A stretch of 64,000 bases of DNA from Aldrovandia affinis (GCA_029706075.1 JAINUG010000136.1:285001-349000); one strand, 5' to 3'; shown: positions 1 through 12,029, counted from the first letter of the stretch. Translations and numbers: made by a program. Notes: generated from the letters alone by a model not told the origin.

Positions 1-488
1 TGGTTGCCGAGGGAAACAGCACATACCTGGAGTGTCTGCCCAAGTCTCAACATGCTGCCATTACGTGGTTCAGAGAGGATAGAAGGGATAGTCACAAACT
101 GCACCAGGTATACATGCGCACACTCACACACACACTGAGGACCGGCATATTCACATGCACCCCCACACTCAAACATACATTGACACCTGGTACACCCACA
201 CCGATACACACACAAGCACAATAATAATAATAATAATCGATTGCATTTATATAGCGCTTTTCAAGGATAGTGAAGGGCAAAACTCATCTTCCTCAACCAC
301 CACTCATGTGTAGCACGGCAGCCATTTTGTCATCAGCTGAGGTGAAGATGGAAGTAATTACTGAGCCAATTATTACTGGGGGACGATTAGGCGGCAGATT
401 GAAAGAATTGTGATAAGTGCCATGAGATCTTTAATAACCACAATGAGTCAGGAACTCGGTTTAACATCTACTCTCAAAGACGGACCCG

Positions 489-534
<46 letters not shown>

Positions 535-1110
535 ACGCAAGTATACTCAAACATATAAACTAACAGAAGCAAACTCGTGCTGGCCGTGTGCTCCAGGTGG
601 TGTCGGGGGAGCAGCTGGTCGTGATTGACAGGGGCGTGGTCATACGGCGGGCGGAGCCGGGTCACTCCGGGGTGTACCACTGCCGTCTGGAGGAGCACGG
701 GTTCAGCTGGACCGCCGTCACCGTGCAGCTCAGCGTGATGAGCCCCCGGGCAGCGGGTCTGCAGCACTGCCCGCAGCAGGGCCGCCGCCACAGGCCCAAG
801 AGCCGCAAGAGAGGAGACGGAGTGGAGAGCGAGCGCCCCAAGCACAGGGGACGGGAGGAGGAGGAGGAGGAGGAGGAGGAGGAGGAGGAGGAGCAGAGGG
901 AGGAGGAGGAGCAGAGGGAGGAGGAGGAGGAGGAGCAGAGGGAGGAGGAGGAGCAGAGGGAGGACGAGGAGCAGAAGGAAGAGCAGAGGGAGGAGGAGGA
1001 GCAGAAGGAAGAGCAGAAGGAGGAGGAGGAGGGCGGAAGAGCAGGAGTAAACCACAGCCCCAAGCCCAGAGGGCCCCACGAAGCATCTAGATGCAAACAC
1101 ATCCACAACG

Positions 1111-1144
<34 letters not shown>

Positions 1145-1202
1145 AACACACACTCAAGCACAATCACAGTTATACAAACACATCCACAACGCATACACAT
1201 AA
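1..1202 (+). CDS. Class-3 semaphorin, last exons (partial, 5' end outside window)
   Basis: Secreted axon-guidance ligand family acting on neuropilin/plexin receptors. Two exons are visible. Exon 3-107 reads VAEGNSTYLECLPKSQ and contains the first Ig-domain cysteine and a TWFRED strand. Exon 597-1046 (or to 1202) reads VVIDRGVVIRRAEP, then GVYHC and a basic tail RRHRPKSRKR with furin-like dibasic sites. This Ig-plus-basic-tail ending is typical of SEMA3. The exon then runs into about 60 codons dominated by Glu (855-1031). Read straight through, the frame continues into a (CA)n tract and stops at 1200-1202. Alternatively a GTAAAC donor at 1047 joins an acceptor ending at 1360, and the next exon begins with an in-frame TGA. 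Which ending is used cannot be decided here. AATAAA near 1550 fits the transcript end. The neighbouring hyaluronidase gene suggests SEMA3B or SEMA3F, but the paralogue is not certain. Confidence 0.8.
108..596 (+). other. Last semaphorin intron with interspersed repeat and (CA)n
   Basis: Intron bounded by GTATAC and CTCCAG. Positions 222-410 look like the 3' part of a common fish interspersed repeat: a TAA microsatellite, then a 'ttatatagcgcttttc' motif and a 'cggcagccattttg' block. A (CA)n run lies at 490-530. Confidence 0.6.
855..1031 (+). repeat. GAG-rich coding microsatellite
   Basis: An interrupted GAG/CAG-AGG array inside the semaphorin last exon encodes runs of Glu broken by Gln, Arg and Lys. 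It follows directly after the basic tail. Confidence 0.9.
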
Positions 1203-1548
1203 ACAGAGTGAGGACAGAATGCATTCTGACTGGTCTCTGTGGAGCAGAAAGATGGATTGGATTTCAGTTTGTAAAGACATTTGACTTAAATGATTGCTGA
1301 TGTGCCCAAAGTACTGGGTGTGTGCATGCATGTCCGTGAGACTCTGGTGTGTGTCCGCAGTGAGGAACCAGGGGATTTATCAGGACAGCATCTGGGGAAT
1401 TCTCTGGATCAAATGGGGCGTGTCTGGAGGCCTCTGTAGATTGGTCGAGAGAAAGTGCACCACAGAAATAGCTCCTTGGTGGAAGCAAATCTTCCGTGAA
1501 AAGCTTAATATTAAAATAAGAATATGTGAAGTTAAGTGTTCTCTGAAC

Positions 1549-1556
1549 ACAATAAA
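1549..1556 (+). terminator. Polyadenylation signal of the semaphorin gene
   Basis: An AATAAA-type hexamer in 'cacaataaaaaaaatcc' lies about 190 bases after the possible last-exon acceptor at 1360, in AT-rich UTR-like sequence. Assignment to the semaphorin rests on position and strand. Confidence 0.5.
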
Positions 1557-1706
1557 AAAAATCCTTGTGTGACTGCCATTTTGTGAGCACAGTACTTTTT
1601 CTTATTTCAAGGTTATTGTATATAATTCTAGTGGTACCACGGTGATTTCTCAAAACTTCAACAGACTGAAAGGCAAAAAAGCCCATCAATGAAAAGACAG
1701 AACATA

Positions 1707-1909
1707 CAGGTAGCTGCCAAAATAAAGTTAATAAATGAGTAAATGAGGGATCCTTTAAACAAATGTAATACCGCGAGTGTCCATCAGGGGGCCCAGCCCT
1801 CCCCTTTCCAACGAGCCTCCCTCCACCCAGCTGAGGGGGGGTCAGGGCTGTTTGAGTGCTCCATCCCCCCGGGTTACCAAAGCGTTGCCTTTATTTTGGC
1901 AGTTACCTG
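1707..1909. mobile_element. Tc1/mariner-type MITE, 203 bp
   Basis: The terminal inverted repeats read 'caggtagctgccaaaataaa' on the left and the complement of 'tttattttggcagttacctg' on the right, differing at one position. Both sides are flanked by TA (1705-1706 and 1910-1911), the duplication expected of Tc1/mariner. There is no coding capacity. The same CCAAAATAAA end occurs on the relic at 48.97-49.63 kb. Confidence 0.8.
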
Positions 1910-4900
1910 TAGATTGTGCTAAAAATAATTATGCTAAAAAGCTGTTGATGTTCCTCTTGTTTGTTTTGACATGCAGTAAAACAGCAGGTTGAATATTCAC
2001 AACACATTACTGGGCCAGTCCACAGAAAGAGGACTCTAAAACAGTTAGCAATTTACATAAATTAACAATTAACACACCACAACCCAGCCCCCTACAAAAA
2101 ACAACAAAATGAATAAATATGTATATAACTGGGTCTAAGGGGTGAATTGTAACATAATTTCAATAATTTCAAATTGACCATAAACTAGTTCATTTTATTT
2201 GCATGGACAACAATCTCTTTGTGACTAGAGGTCATATCTATCTTTCATAGAGCCATGTTGTAAGCTTGTTGAATGAAAGTCAATATTTTGTACTAAACGA
2301 TGTAGGCTGTAAGACGGTTTAAACAATGCTCTGTGAGCAGATGTAATTCAAGATAAAGTTGTGATTCAAATATAATGTGAAATTATTCGTTGTTGTGTAG
2401 ATTTCCCTTGCATAAATTGAGCACACTTTCTTTAAAAAAGAAATGATATCACTTTGGCACAAGAATATGAGTTCCTTTGTTGCCCATTTTCAAATTATTG
2501 TTATTTGGCGGGGACTGGTTGTGTGATGTCATCTTGAAAACAAACACAAATGTATAGGCTGAGAAATAAATGTGGATTTTATCCAATCAAATCTTGGCAG
2601 GCCTATTACTGAATAAGAAAACCCCCTGTGTTCATTCTGAATGGGAGTCGCATTCAAATTCTTACTTTAAGAAATAAAAATACAAAATCTTAAAATTCTA
2701 TAATTGTCAGAGGTAGTGTGCTGGGTTTGGGGAGGTGGTAGACTGTGGGTTTGGACAGGGGTAAGGTGTTGGGTTTGTGGGATAGATAGCGCATCGTGTT
2801 TGCTAGCTATGTATTATAGGGACTGGTGGTCTTTGTACAGCTGATTTAAAGTGTAAGATTAGAAGTGTCTCTGCATGTCTGTCTGTGGTTGTGTGTCAAA
2901 GATCTAAATAGTGTATATATTTATTCATCTGCTCGCACAAAAATACATCTACTTGCTTTTGAGACAATCTATCCCAGTGTGTGGTTGAATATGTTTATTT
3001 AATTTTTTTCCAATATTATTTCAAAGGGTACAGTCTGCATTTTGTAGTATACTAGTATACAATAATCAGTATGCTGGTAGAATCTCAGTAGGTACTCAGT
3101 TCTCAGTGGGTATTCAGGGTTTTCTCCTCTCATGGTGTTGTATTTCCCCAGCTCTGCACTTCTAATGGCTGATGTTTTTGTGTGCAACTTTGGAATAAAA
3201 TGAAGGAGAGAAACAAACGCACAAAGTTAGTTTGGGAACACAAGCAATTCAGCAGAAATGGTATCCTTTGATGCAAACATATTTTTGTTTTTTCAGATAA
3301 AAACCGGTCTTGGGAATGATATGTCTAGAAGAAAGCACAATAGAGTTACACATGGTGACATTTTTTCCCCACGTGTAAGAGGAACCAGCACTGAGTAACG
3401 TATCATGTGTTCAATCAAAGGCATGCTGCAGTCTCCAGATTCAAAACACCCCCATCTTTCAGAGGGTGAATCATTTCAAAATCTGTCTCAGCTCAGTAAA
3501 TAATTTAATATTTATATCTTTTTTTAAATGATCTATAGTAGTGGAAGCATCCATTAAGTGTTCTTATGTATTTAATTTTATACCACATATTTTACTTTGA
3601 AATGTTGTTTGTCTAACATGTTTGTTTTCTAAAATGATTTTGCAAATGAAATAAACCATTTTGAATGAATTTCTCTCTCTCTTTCTCTCTCTTTCTCTCT
3701 CTATTTCCATTTCCAAAGAGGCATGGTGGCACCAAAACCTTTCAATTTCTGGTACAGTAGGGTATACTAATTCAGAGGGCCACTTTTGGATTATCTGTAA
3801 TGTCACCTTTGGCAGAGTAGTGTAATGGTTAGGGAGCTGGGCTTGTAACTCAGAGGTTGCAGGTTCAATTCCCAGGTGGGGCACTGCTGTTGTACCCTTG
3901 AGCAAGGTACTTAACCTGAATTGCTTCAGTAAAATATCCAGCTGTATAAATGGATTGTATGTAAAGAAATGTAAACTGCTAAAATGTAAAATGTACCTTG
4001 AGGTGTGGACTTTCACCTAATTTCAGGACCCTGAACAGTTTTCCTAACAGATTGTCCTCTGATACTGTACACCTGCCTGGAACAAGATTTTGATTGACTT
4101 GAAAACAAACATATTCCATGCAAGATTAATGATCTGCCATCGGAAAGTACTAGTGGCATAAGAGCACAGAATGCTAAATTGAACCAGGGAATCATAATGT
4201 AAGGGCACGAGCACTCAGACTTGTATGAGATCACAAATACTCTATGTGTGTTACATTTCATGCTACATTTCAAGATCTGGTCACCATCCTCTACATGGGA
4301 GAAGACACTCGTGAGAAATCATGTGACTTAGGTAAGCAATAACAATTTCACATCTCTAACATTGACCATTTTTGAACTACAGTTGTTTAAAAAACAATAT
4401 ACATACTGTATATATATACAGTATCAGTCATTAGTCAAAGGCCAAAAACAATGAACTGGAAACTGGAGGGATGCTACTTCACTTCCTGGGCACTGCCAAA
4501 GTGCCCTTGAGCAAGGCACCGAACCCCTAACTGCTCCAGGGGTGCTGTACTATGGCTGATCCTGCTGATCCTGCCTTCTCTTACGAGAGATATGTGAAGA
4601 AGCAAATTCCAATTAACTTGTGTAACGTGGGAAATAAAAATATATTCTATATACAGTTCATGAGCAGACATTATTTTTCTCTCCAAATAGGAATGCACAA
4701 CTGTAGCCACTGCCCCATCAATTTATCATAGTGGTTGCAGCATGTGCAGTCAGCTAAGAGTCCTTTGATTATGTGTGCAAGATGATAATTGGATCAGCCG
4801 TTTATGAAAAGTATTCATTAACAGAAATTAAGTTCAATATGCTACTAATATATGCTTTTAGTTTGAACATTTTCCACCAATTTCCAATACGAAATTGCTG

Positions 4901-5330
4901 GAAAATAAATATGTTGTGATATGAGAGAACAACTGCTTAATGCTTCAGACCTCTGCCACAAACCGTGATTTGTATTTCATTTGAAAGATTTTTAATGGAT
5001 TGCTATAGCGCCACCATGTGTTTTATGAGCATCATTGGTGCCGAATTGGGCGTTTGACACAGGCCCCAACATTTACAATAGTGTGCTTCACGTCACAGGT
5101 ACGTTGCTTTCTTGATAATAACTAGCTTGCTACGTCTTATTATAACATCCAGTTTACCATACACGTCTTGCTTTAGTTCAGCTAGTATATTATTATTTGA
5201 ATGTGTCAGTGATATCGTCATTTTCTCCGAGTAATATGTTTCTCTATATCTCATTTCGTAAAATACATGTAATTTATCAATCGTGTAATGTAGCGAGAGG
5301 AATAAATCACCGCGCCCGTCATCCAAACAT
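1910..5330. other. Intergenic AT-rich DNA, no gene seen
   Basis: No credible exon was found on either strand. Recognisable content is one family-B SINE (3812-4000), a CT-rich run (3670-3700) and a short repeat scrap at 4472-4545 ('gagcaaggcaccgaacccct'). The short ORFs are unsupported. Confidence 0.5.
3812..4000 (+). mobile_element. SINE, family B (tRNA-derived head)
   Basis: The body starts 'gcagagtagtgtaatggtta', has a B-box-like 'ggttcaattccc' and continues 'cccttgagcaaggtacttaa'. It matches copies at 15.29-15.51, 40.78-40.99, 49.74-49.94, 62.40-62.63 and 62.96-63.17 kb. The hairpin tail seen in the 62.4 kb copy is missing here, so this copy is 3'-truncated. Confidence 0.8.
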
Positions 5331-5341
5331 ATTTGTATCAT

Positions 5342-5455
5342 ACTGCGAGTAAAGCGGAACTATGTTGTAATCGCGTCTATTGTTGGTATGTCGGAGGTTA
5401 AAGTGGTAGGACGCTGTCTGTTCGAAAACTTTATCCCCAGGAAATCGCTTCAGTG
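5342..5455 (+). promoter_or_regulatory. Probable borcs6 promoter / first exon
   Basis: Base composition shifts to CpG-containing, single-copy-looking sequence. A strong donor (CAGTG|gtgagtg) lies at 5456 and could splice to the acceptor ending at 6197, just before the borcs6 ATG. An ATG at 5388 opens a short frame (MSEVKVVGRCLFENF...). Spliced to the coding exon, that frame runs past the main ATG in a different frame and stops near 6291. The transcription start is not visible. Confidence 0.4.
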
Positions 5456-6206
5456 GTGAGTGTTTATGTAGCCTGGTAGCTAGCTAGCTACATGAATTTG
5501 GAAGCAACCTCCCTGTATTTGCCCTTTATGCACGTACGTAGTGTAACTTCGATTTCTTCACGTCTGATTAGTAATGGTTGGTCATCCAGTTTTTGGAATA
5601 TATTAATAAACAACTTTAAATTCCGAGGCCTGGTTAACTGTTAGCTAGCTGTTGCGATATCAGACCCAGAGCTGGCTAGTTTCGGTTGCGCGTCCGATTA
5701 AATAAGGGAAGTAACTGTTACAGCAATATCACACCACGGCCGGTTTTGTCCTCTGGTTTTAGCTAGCTAAAGAGACAAGATCGCAATCGATTGTGATCTT
5801 GTTTATATCATGGAATAGAAGTGGCAGATTGGCGGCCAGCTAAACCATCTAGCTGGTCAGCGGTTGCTTGTGCATTTCCCTGTTCATGATATTCGCGTTT
5901 TTTGGTACATTTCTTGAATGTTGTTTTCAATAGTGATTACATTTGAGGCAGCTACAGTAGGTGACACATATTCCCAGCGAACTAGCCATCTTGCTAACGT
6001 TAGTTAATTAGTTATTGCTCTGCGTTGTGTTTACAATAGCGAGTTGTATGTGTATGTAATGTGATGGCGTTTGTGAAGATGCGTGTACCTTCGATAGTCT
6101 ACGGCAACGATAAATGACAATGAAGGCTATAGCTATGTGTTTTGCACCAATCTAACCGAGCGAAGGGTATGATTAACGTTAGACGTTTTGTGCAGCAGGC
6201 TAAGGG

Positions 6207-7998
6207 ATGAGCCATTCCCCTGGGATTGGTGCGCATGTGCAGGAAGCAGCCAATGGGGTGGACACGCCCGAGTCCCCAAAGCTCTGTGGTGAAGAGGCCC
6301 CCCTGGACCACATCTCCCCCACGCCGCAGCCTCTGAAATGTGGGGAGATAGTCGCTTGCAGGGGGCCTGAGCTCACTGTGGGGTCCACTGTTGAGGAGAT
6401 GAACTGTGAGGCGCAGCCGAAGGAAGAGCGACGCTCCTGCGTCTCAGACACGCCCTGCTCAGGCAAGCCCCGGTCAGACGCATGTTCGGAGCAGCGCCAC
6501 ACAGATTTGCTTCACACAGACACACCCCACAATTCTGCAACTGAGGACCATGACAATTCTTTTCCGGATGATGCACAAAGTGTAGAAGGAGAGGAGGAGG
6601 AGGAGGAGGAGGATGCACAGAGAGTAGAAGGAGAGGGAGCAGAGGAGGAGGAAGAAGTAAACAAAAATGAGGAGGAGGATAATGAAGATGAACAGCATCA
6701 ACAACAACAGAAGGAAGAAGTGCAGAAGGAGGGGCAGGAGGACACAGAAGACGCGCCCAAGGTAAAGGAAGTGCGCCGACTAAACAGTCCTCTGATGAGG
6801 AAGTGCCCTGAGTAAACAGAAGTGCTCTGACTATAAACGGTCTTCTGTTCTGTTGAGCCGCTGACGTAACCAAAGGTCCGGGTGTTAGATGTGTGTCGCG
6901 GGCGGGTGGGTGGGTGGGTGTGTGCGCGCGCGCGCGTGCACAATGACGCTCTTGTGCTTTTCCCCTCAGCTTTCCGCAGACCCCCCCGCAGTGTCAGGCC
7001 CCCCCGCCGCGAGCCAGACGCGCCCGAAGGACCGCCTTCTCGTCCGGGAGCAGAAGGGCCGCCGCGCCGCCCCCTCCCGCCGCCGCCAGGAGCCCCCGTG
7101 CCCCCCCCACGTGATGGCGCAGGTGCACGTGCGAAACGCGCCAGAGCGGGAGCGCATCGCGCGCGGCATGCAGGACAGTAAGAGTCTGGATGAGATCAGC
7201 CAGGTGTGCGGGGGTGTGCGGGGGCGGGGAGGGCAACCCGAGGGCCGCAGGGCCACCATCTCCAGCGCCCTGGAACTGGAGGGGACAGTCAGCCACGATG
7301 GAGAGCTCACTCACTTCATTACCAAGAACCTGGAGCACAAGATCAGAATGAGCTCTAGACCAAGCCTGGACTCTGACTGTGAGTGGGAATAGGGGCTGTG
7401 GGAATAGGGGCTGTGGGGCTCGGGCCACTGGGGCGGGACGGGGGCGGCGGGCGGGGGTTTGATTTGTGTGCTGCTGTCGTTGGTACTGCTTCGCGTCGGC
7501 CCCCGCGCGATTTACGAACGCGTGGGCCGGACCGATTGGCGTGTCTCTTGTCTGCTTCGCGCCGCGGCCGAAACGAGCGAAGCGCCACCTTTGCTGTTTG
7601 AGTGCTTTGAAATCCGTTGTTCCCCCCCCGTTCATTTCGGTTTTGGTCGCCGTTGGAATGGAGACTCGAATGTGTGTGACAGCGGCGGGTGCTTTTAATT
7701 AGATCTGCAGCAGGCTATTCATTTCCCTGATGGTAATTGTGGCTCTCCTCTCCACCCCCCCCCTCCCCCTTGTATCAGCTGACTACCCTGTGTGCGAGGC
7801 CGGGGGTCCCTGCGGCGGCCCGTGGACATCCCGCCGATAGACCCCAACGTGCTGCTGGACCTGCAGCGCCACACGCAGGACGTGGCCCAGAGCGTGGAGC
7901 TGATGATGCGCAGCCTTAATGGAACCATCCAGAACGTGAGGGTCCAAAGCACACCCCACCCTGAACTGCACCTCAGGGCACACATACACACACATACA

Positions 7999-8047
<49 letters not shown>

Positions 8048-8217
8048 ACACACACACACACACGCACACACACACACGCGCACACACACACGTGCACACA
8101 CACTCACTCACACACGCACACACATGCACACACTCACACACACTCACTCACACACACACTCACTCACACACGCACACACACGCACACACACACACGCACA
8201 CACACACACACACACAT

Positions 8218-8256
<39 letters not shown>

Positions 8257-9034
8257 CCGTTAATATCAGTGTTCTTCCCGTATGTCCTTCCACACAAAGA
8301 CACTTCCCCCACACAAACAGACCTGTAAATTCAGTGGATTCTGGACTCTATGCCTGTGTCTGTGTGGGCAGTCTCCTTCTCCTGTCAGCCTGAATCAAGG
8401 CGACTGTGAGACTGTATATATTAGACTCTCTGTCTGTCAAGACTTGTCATTGTGGCTGTGTGTGTCCACCTTTTAGGATCTGTCTATGAATTCTGTGTCT
8501 GTCTCATGCCTCACTCTGTCTGTATTTTGAGTGCAGATGACAGCCCTGAGTGTCGGATACATCCAGACCTACAGGGACTCCGTGGACAGTCTGGGAGAGG
8601 CTGTGGACATGAGCATAAAGGTGAGATTTGGGGGAAGTGTGGTGGCAATATAATAATAATAATATATGCCATTTAGCAGACGCTTTTATTCAAAGCGACT
8701 TACAGTAGTGAATGTCTACATTTTTCAGTATATGTGATCCCAGTGGGAATTGAACCCACAACCTAACCGTTGCCGACGCTGTGCTCTACCAACTGAGCCA
8801 CACAGAACCAGAGATCAGAGATCAGCGTTGGTAATGGTGGGTGTGGTTTTGGCGTATCTCCTCTGACTCTGACCTCCTGTGTGTGTGTGTGTGTGTGTGT
8901 TTCTGTAGGGAATGTACACACTGATGGCACGTTGTGAGGAGCTGGATCGCTCTATGCAGCCCATCCACACACTGGCCCAACAGATCCGGGACATCAAGCG
9001 CACACTGGACGCCCTAGAGACGCTTTGCAAGTAG
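6207..9034 (+). CDS. borcs6: BLOC-1-related complex subunit 6 (lyspersin)
   Basis: Subunit of BORC, the lysosomal-surface complex that recruits ARL8 and couples lysosomes to kinesin. Exons: 6207-6761, 6970-7378, 7799-7935, 8537-8620, 8909-9034, with phases consistent and 436 codons (human about 357). Diagnostic blocks: [17 protein letters not shown] with [13 protein letters not shown] (exon 2/3 region), [13 protein letters not shown] (exon 4 start), [17 protein letters not shown] with [10 protein letters not shown], and the C-terminus ending LDALETLCK. These match the conserved C-terminal helical part that assembles BORC. The N-terminal 185 codons are poorly conserved and acidic, with GAG-encoded Glu runs (6589-6705). 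The exon 4 acceptor must be the AG at 7797-7798: the stronger-looking CAG at 7776-7778 puts the exon out of frame. The start at 6207 lies ten bases after an acceptor. Intron 4 holds long (CA)n and intron 5 a family-C SINE. Confidence 0.9.
7977..8254. repeat. Compound (CA)n microsatellite in borcs6 intron 4
   Basis: About 280 bases of CA dinucleotides with CT, CG and AT interruptions. Long His-Thr ORFs here are artefacts of the repeat. Confidence 0.95.
8650..8812 (-). mobile_element. SINE, family C, in borcs6 intron 5
   Basis: Read on the minus strand, it has a tRNA-like head (tgtggctcagttggtagagc, B-box-like gggttcaattccc) and ends in the hairpin tail 'cgctttgaataaaagcgtct'. A TAATAA run lies at its 3' end. 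The same family occurs at 13.33, 34.23 and 63.60 kb. Confidence 0.85.
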
Positions 9035-10034
9035 CCCCTCTTTCCCCGCAGCTGCACTCTCCTGACCCCCTCCACGCCCGAGAGCAACCATTACCTGCCT
9101 CTACACTCCTGCCGTCCACCAACCACCCTCCTCCAGCTAAGATTGCGCCATTGCAGCCAGCCAGCGAGGGAGGGGGTGGGGCTCTGTCTGTCTGTGTGCG
9201 CGTGTCTGTGTGCGCCTGTGTGAATTGTGTCTACCGCAGGAACTCTGCATTAGGGAGATCCTCATTACCGCAGGAACTCTCCGCATTATGGAGATCCTCA
9301 GTACCACAGGAACTGCGTTCTGGAGATCCTCCATGCATAAGTAGAGAGCAGGGCTCAGTAACGTGCAGCGCTTCACTTCCTGTGGCAGGTTGTTAGATGA
9401 AGAGGAGTAGAGGGGAGCAGTCTGTGTCCCGTCTGGAAGCGTGTGTCCTCTTAATAGGTGTCCCCCGGGTGTGTCTGCCTCCCCCCTCCCACCCCTCGGA
9501 CCCCACCAGAATGCATTATAATGCTGGGTAGCAAACACCCTTGACATTGATGTTCCAATACGAGCTCAGGTGTGTTGCTGTGGTGACCCACTGTGGGGTG
9601 GGGGTGGGGGGTGGTGTTCCTCTGTAACTTGTGCGTTGCCATGGTGATGGATGCACGGGGGGGTTCTCCCCCCCATGTCATCTGCATGTTACCATGGTGA
9701 CATGCACAGGGTGTTTTCCTCTGCAGTCTGTCAGTGTGTGTTCGAGTGTGCCATCTGCTCGATCGGACTGTGCAGCCACTCCCTCTGGATTCCTCCGGAT
9801 TAGGAGGTGAGAGTCCTAGCGACTGAGCCTCCTTGTAGGAGATCCTGAAGGAGTCTGCTAAGTCAGAGAGAGAGAGAGAGAGAGGGGGGAGGGGGCAGGG
9901 CGGTCTGTAAGGCCTCAGGTTTCTGACTGCACCCACTGTCCCGATACAATCAGTGCTATTTCTGTAAATATGGTCCCTTTCTTTTCCTTAACATTTTATT
10001 TAGTATGTCCTTATTGTATATTTTAAAATAACAC

Positions 10035-10040
10035 AATAAA
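10035..10040 (+). terminator. borcs6 polyadenylation signal
   Basis: AATAAA in 'acacaataaatttacaaa', about 1.0 kb after the borcs6 stop codon. The intervening sequence has no gene and reads as 3' UTR. Confidence 0.65.
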
Positions 10041-10775
10041 TTTACAAAAACTGGAAAGACATCCTGCTTGTGCTTTACCTGGGCAGCCAGGAGGCTGTGC
10101 TTGTGCACAGAGCTAGTGTTCCCTGATAAACATCAGAGTCTTTATCCCTATATGGGGATGCGCATGCATGTGTACTTGTATATATTCCCATAAAATATAA
10201 ATGTGCTAATGAATTTGAGAATGTTTCTAAATAATCCAAATTAATTTGTTTATTGAATTGAGTTTGTCTGAACTTCAACAGTTCATATTTAAAAAAACAT
10301 TGTACACTGTTAGTGTCCCAAGTATTAAACTGGGCTTCAAGTTCTGATACGTTTTTGTGTTTCTGCATCCTGTCAGATATTTTTGATTTTGAACAAGAGA
10401 CTGCTTCTTCTTAACATTTTTATTTTTTATTTTTTAATTTTTAATCTCTCCACTGTCAACACTTCAACTTTGAGTTTGTATCAGGAATAGGTGTGAAACC
10501 ACTCAGGACAGCGTTCCTGTCAGTAGTGTGTTTCAGACAATGTCAATATCACAAAATGATACTGTAAGCCTTCACAAAATACTTCAAAAATTCACATTTA
10601 TAGTTGAGGGTTTACTATGCTGAACTTACCAGCCTCTCAACCAGGGGTGGAAACCTCACTTTTGAAGATTTTGATTTGATCAAGATCAAGATTTTTCATA
10701 TAGGGCCTCAAGATCAGTCTCCTGCTATCATTCATGAGCTTAACAGGAAATGTATCTTAAAGTCTCAGATCATGG

Positions 10776-11130
10776 GGGCCGTGGGTAGCGTAGTGGTCAA
10801 AGCATTCGCCCGGAATGCAAGTTGCCTACTGCAGTTCGAAACCCGGCTGCGCCAGTCCGGCCCTGGCCGAGATGCCCCGATCGGGGGCGGCGATTGGCTG
10901 TCCGCCCCAGGGGGAGGGGGAGGGTGAGCCAGCACAAGCTCGCCGAGAAGCGCAAAGGGTGTCTCTAGAAAGTAGGTGGGCGAGTTCCGTCTCGGAGGAG
11001 GAACTCCGTCTAGTGATGGTGGCGGGCTTCATGGGGGAGGGCGAATCAAAAGAAATAGAGGGTATAATTGGCTACCAAAACAGGGGAAAAAAACCTGAAA
11101 CAAATTTATGTGAATTTAAAAAAAAAAAAT
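10776..11130 (+). mobile_element. SINE, family A
   Basis: tRNA-derived head 'gtgggtagcgtagtggtcaa' with B-box-like 'gttcgaaacccg', then a body containing 'ggctgtccgccccaggg' and 'gagggtataattggctac', and an A-rich end. Sister copies lie at 19.51, 32.29, 42.72, 44.84 and (truncated, reversed) 49.25 kb. Confidence 0.85.
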
Positions 11131-11559
11131 AATTGTATCATGTAAATGACTAAACTAATTAAATAATTTAGAGCAGAAGTTGGTAGAAAGCCAGAAACGG
11201 ATACAGCCCTCCTTGCCCACCCCTGCTGTACCCACCTTTGTCACATGATCACTGGTGACATTCCTCATGCTGTTGCTGTCCCTGTAGGGTCACATGTTTC
11301 AGTGTAAGTCATGTGCTTCCTCTGCAGGTTATATACTAATGCCCCGTGATTATAAAAAGCAGAAGAAAATATACATTCTGCAGTGACAAACCAAAGTGGC
11401 CTGACCTCTGGAAATGAACAGAATAGGCAAGATAATGGTGGGGATGTTGGCATCAAGCAGGGAAAGACACTGTTCTGTGCACTGGATGTCAGCTATTAAT
11501 ATATTAATATTAAATATAAATATGCTGCACGGAGTTTAACACTCCCAAGAGCGATTGGC

Positions 11560-11860
11560 GCACGGGCAATATTTGGGAGCGATAAATGGTGCACGTTCTC
11601 CGGGCTATAATTCCCCTGTTGCCTGGCGCCAGTGCTGACCTTTTCGCATGCGCGCATCACATTCTTTGATATGGTCGCCGGGCGTCGGCACTGTACACGC
11701 CCTGCATGTAAAGCGGGCCGGCCCAGGGCATTCTCCACGGGCGAGCGTGTTGCACGAGCCGGCCGCTGGGATGCGCGCGGAACTGCGCACAGCTGTTTGG
11801 GAAGAGCCTGAGGCGAATCGCTCTCCTCCCGAGACGTCCGTGCCCACTCAGGCGTGAGCA
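11560..11860. promoter_or_regulatory. Orphan CpG-rich block, candidate promoter
   Basis: About 300 bases of high CpG density in an otherwise AT-rich intergenic stretch, with a 'cgcatgcgcgc' palindrome resembling an NRF1 site and 'gcgattggcgc', an inverted CCAAT box. The flanking ORFs are not recognisable. Confidence 0.35.
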
Positions 11861-12029
11861 CTGCTTGACTAATGTGCGACAAAGATGATATTGAAAATGT
11901 GCTTCGAAGAACACGGATCCCATCACAATCGCGGCTTGTTTATAGAAAGTTCAAATGAACCAATGAGCCATCTTGAAACAGTTCACATGAATTATGTACT
12001 GTATATGCATACACACCGCACGCTTGCCA

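Noticed and set aside
474..1163. Long poly-Leu/Ser ORFs on the minus strand opposite the semaphorin exon
   Set aside because: Reverse complement of the GAG array; no start context or protein-like sequence.
5093..5341. 82-codon minus-strand ORF upstream of borcs6
   Set aside because: No recognised family, no splice or polyadenylation context; probably chance in AT-rich DNA.
7977..8330. His-Thr repeat ORFs (and Cys-Val on the other strand) in CA/GT tracts here and at 16, 26.6, 45.9, 53.4, 55.7 and 61.5 kb
   Set aside because: Dinucleotide microsatellites are open in several frames by composition alone.
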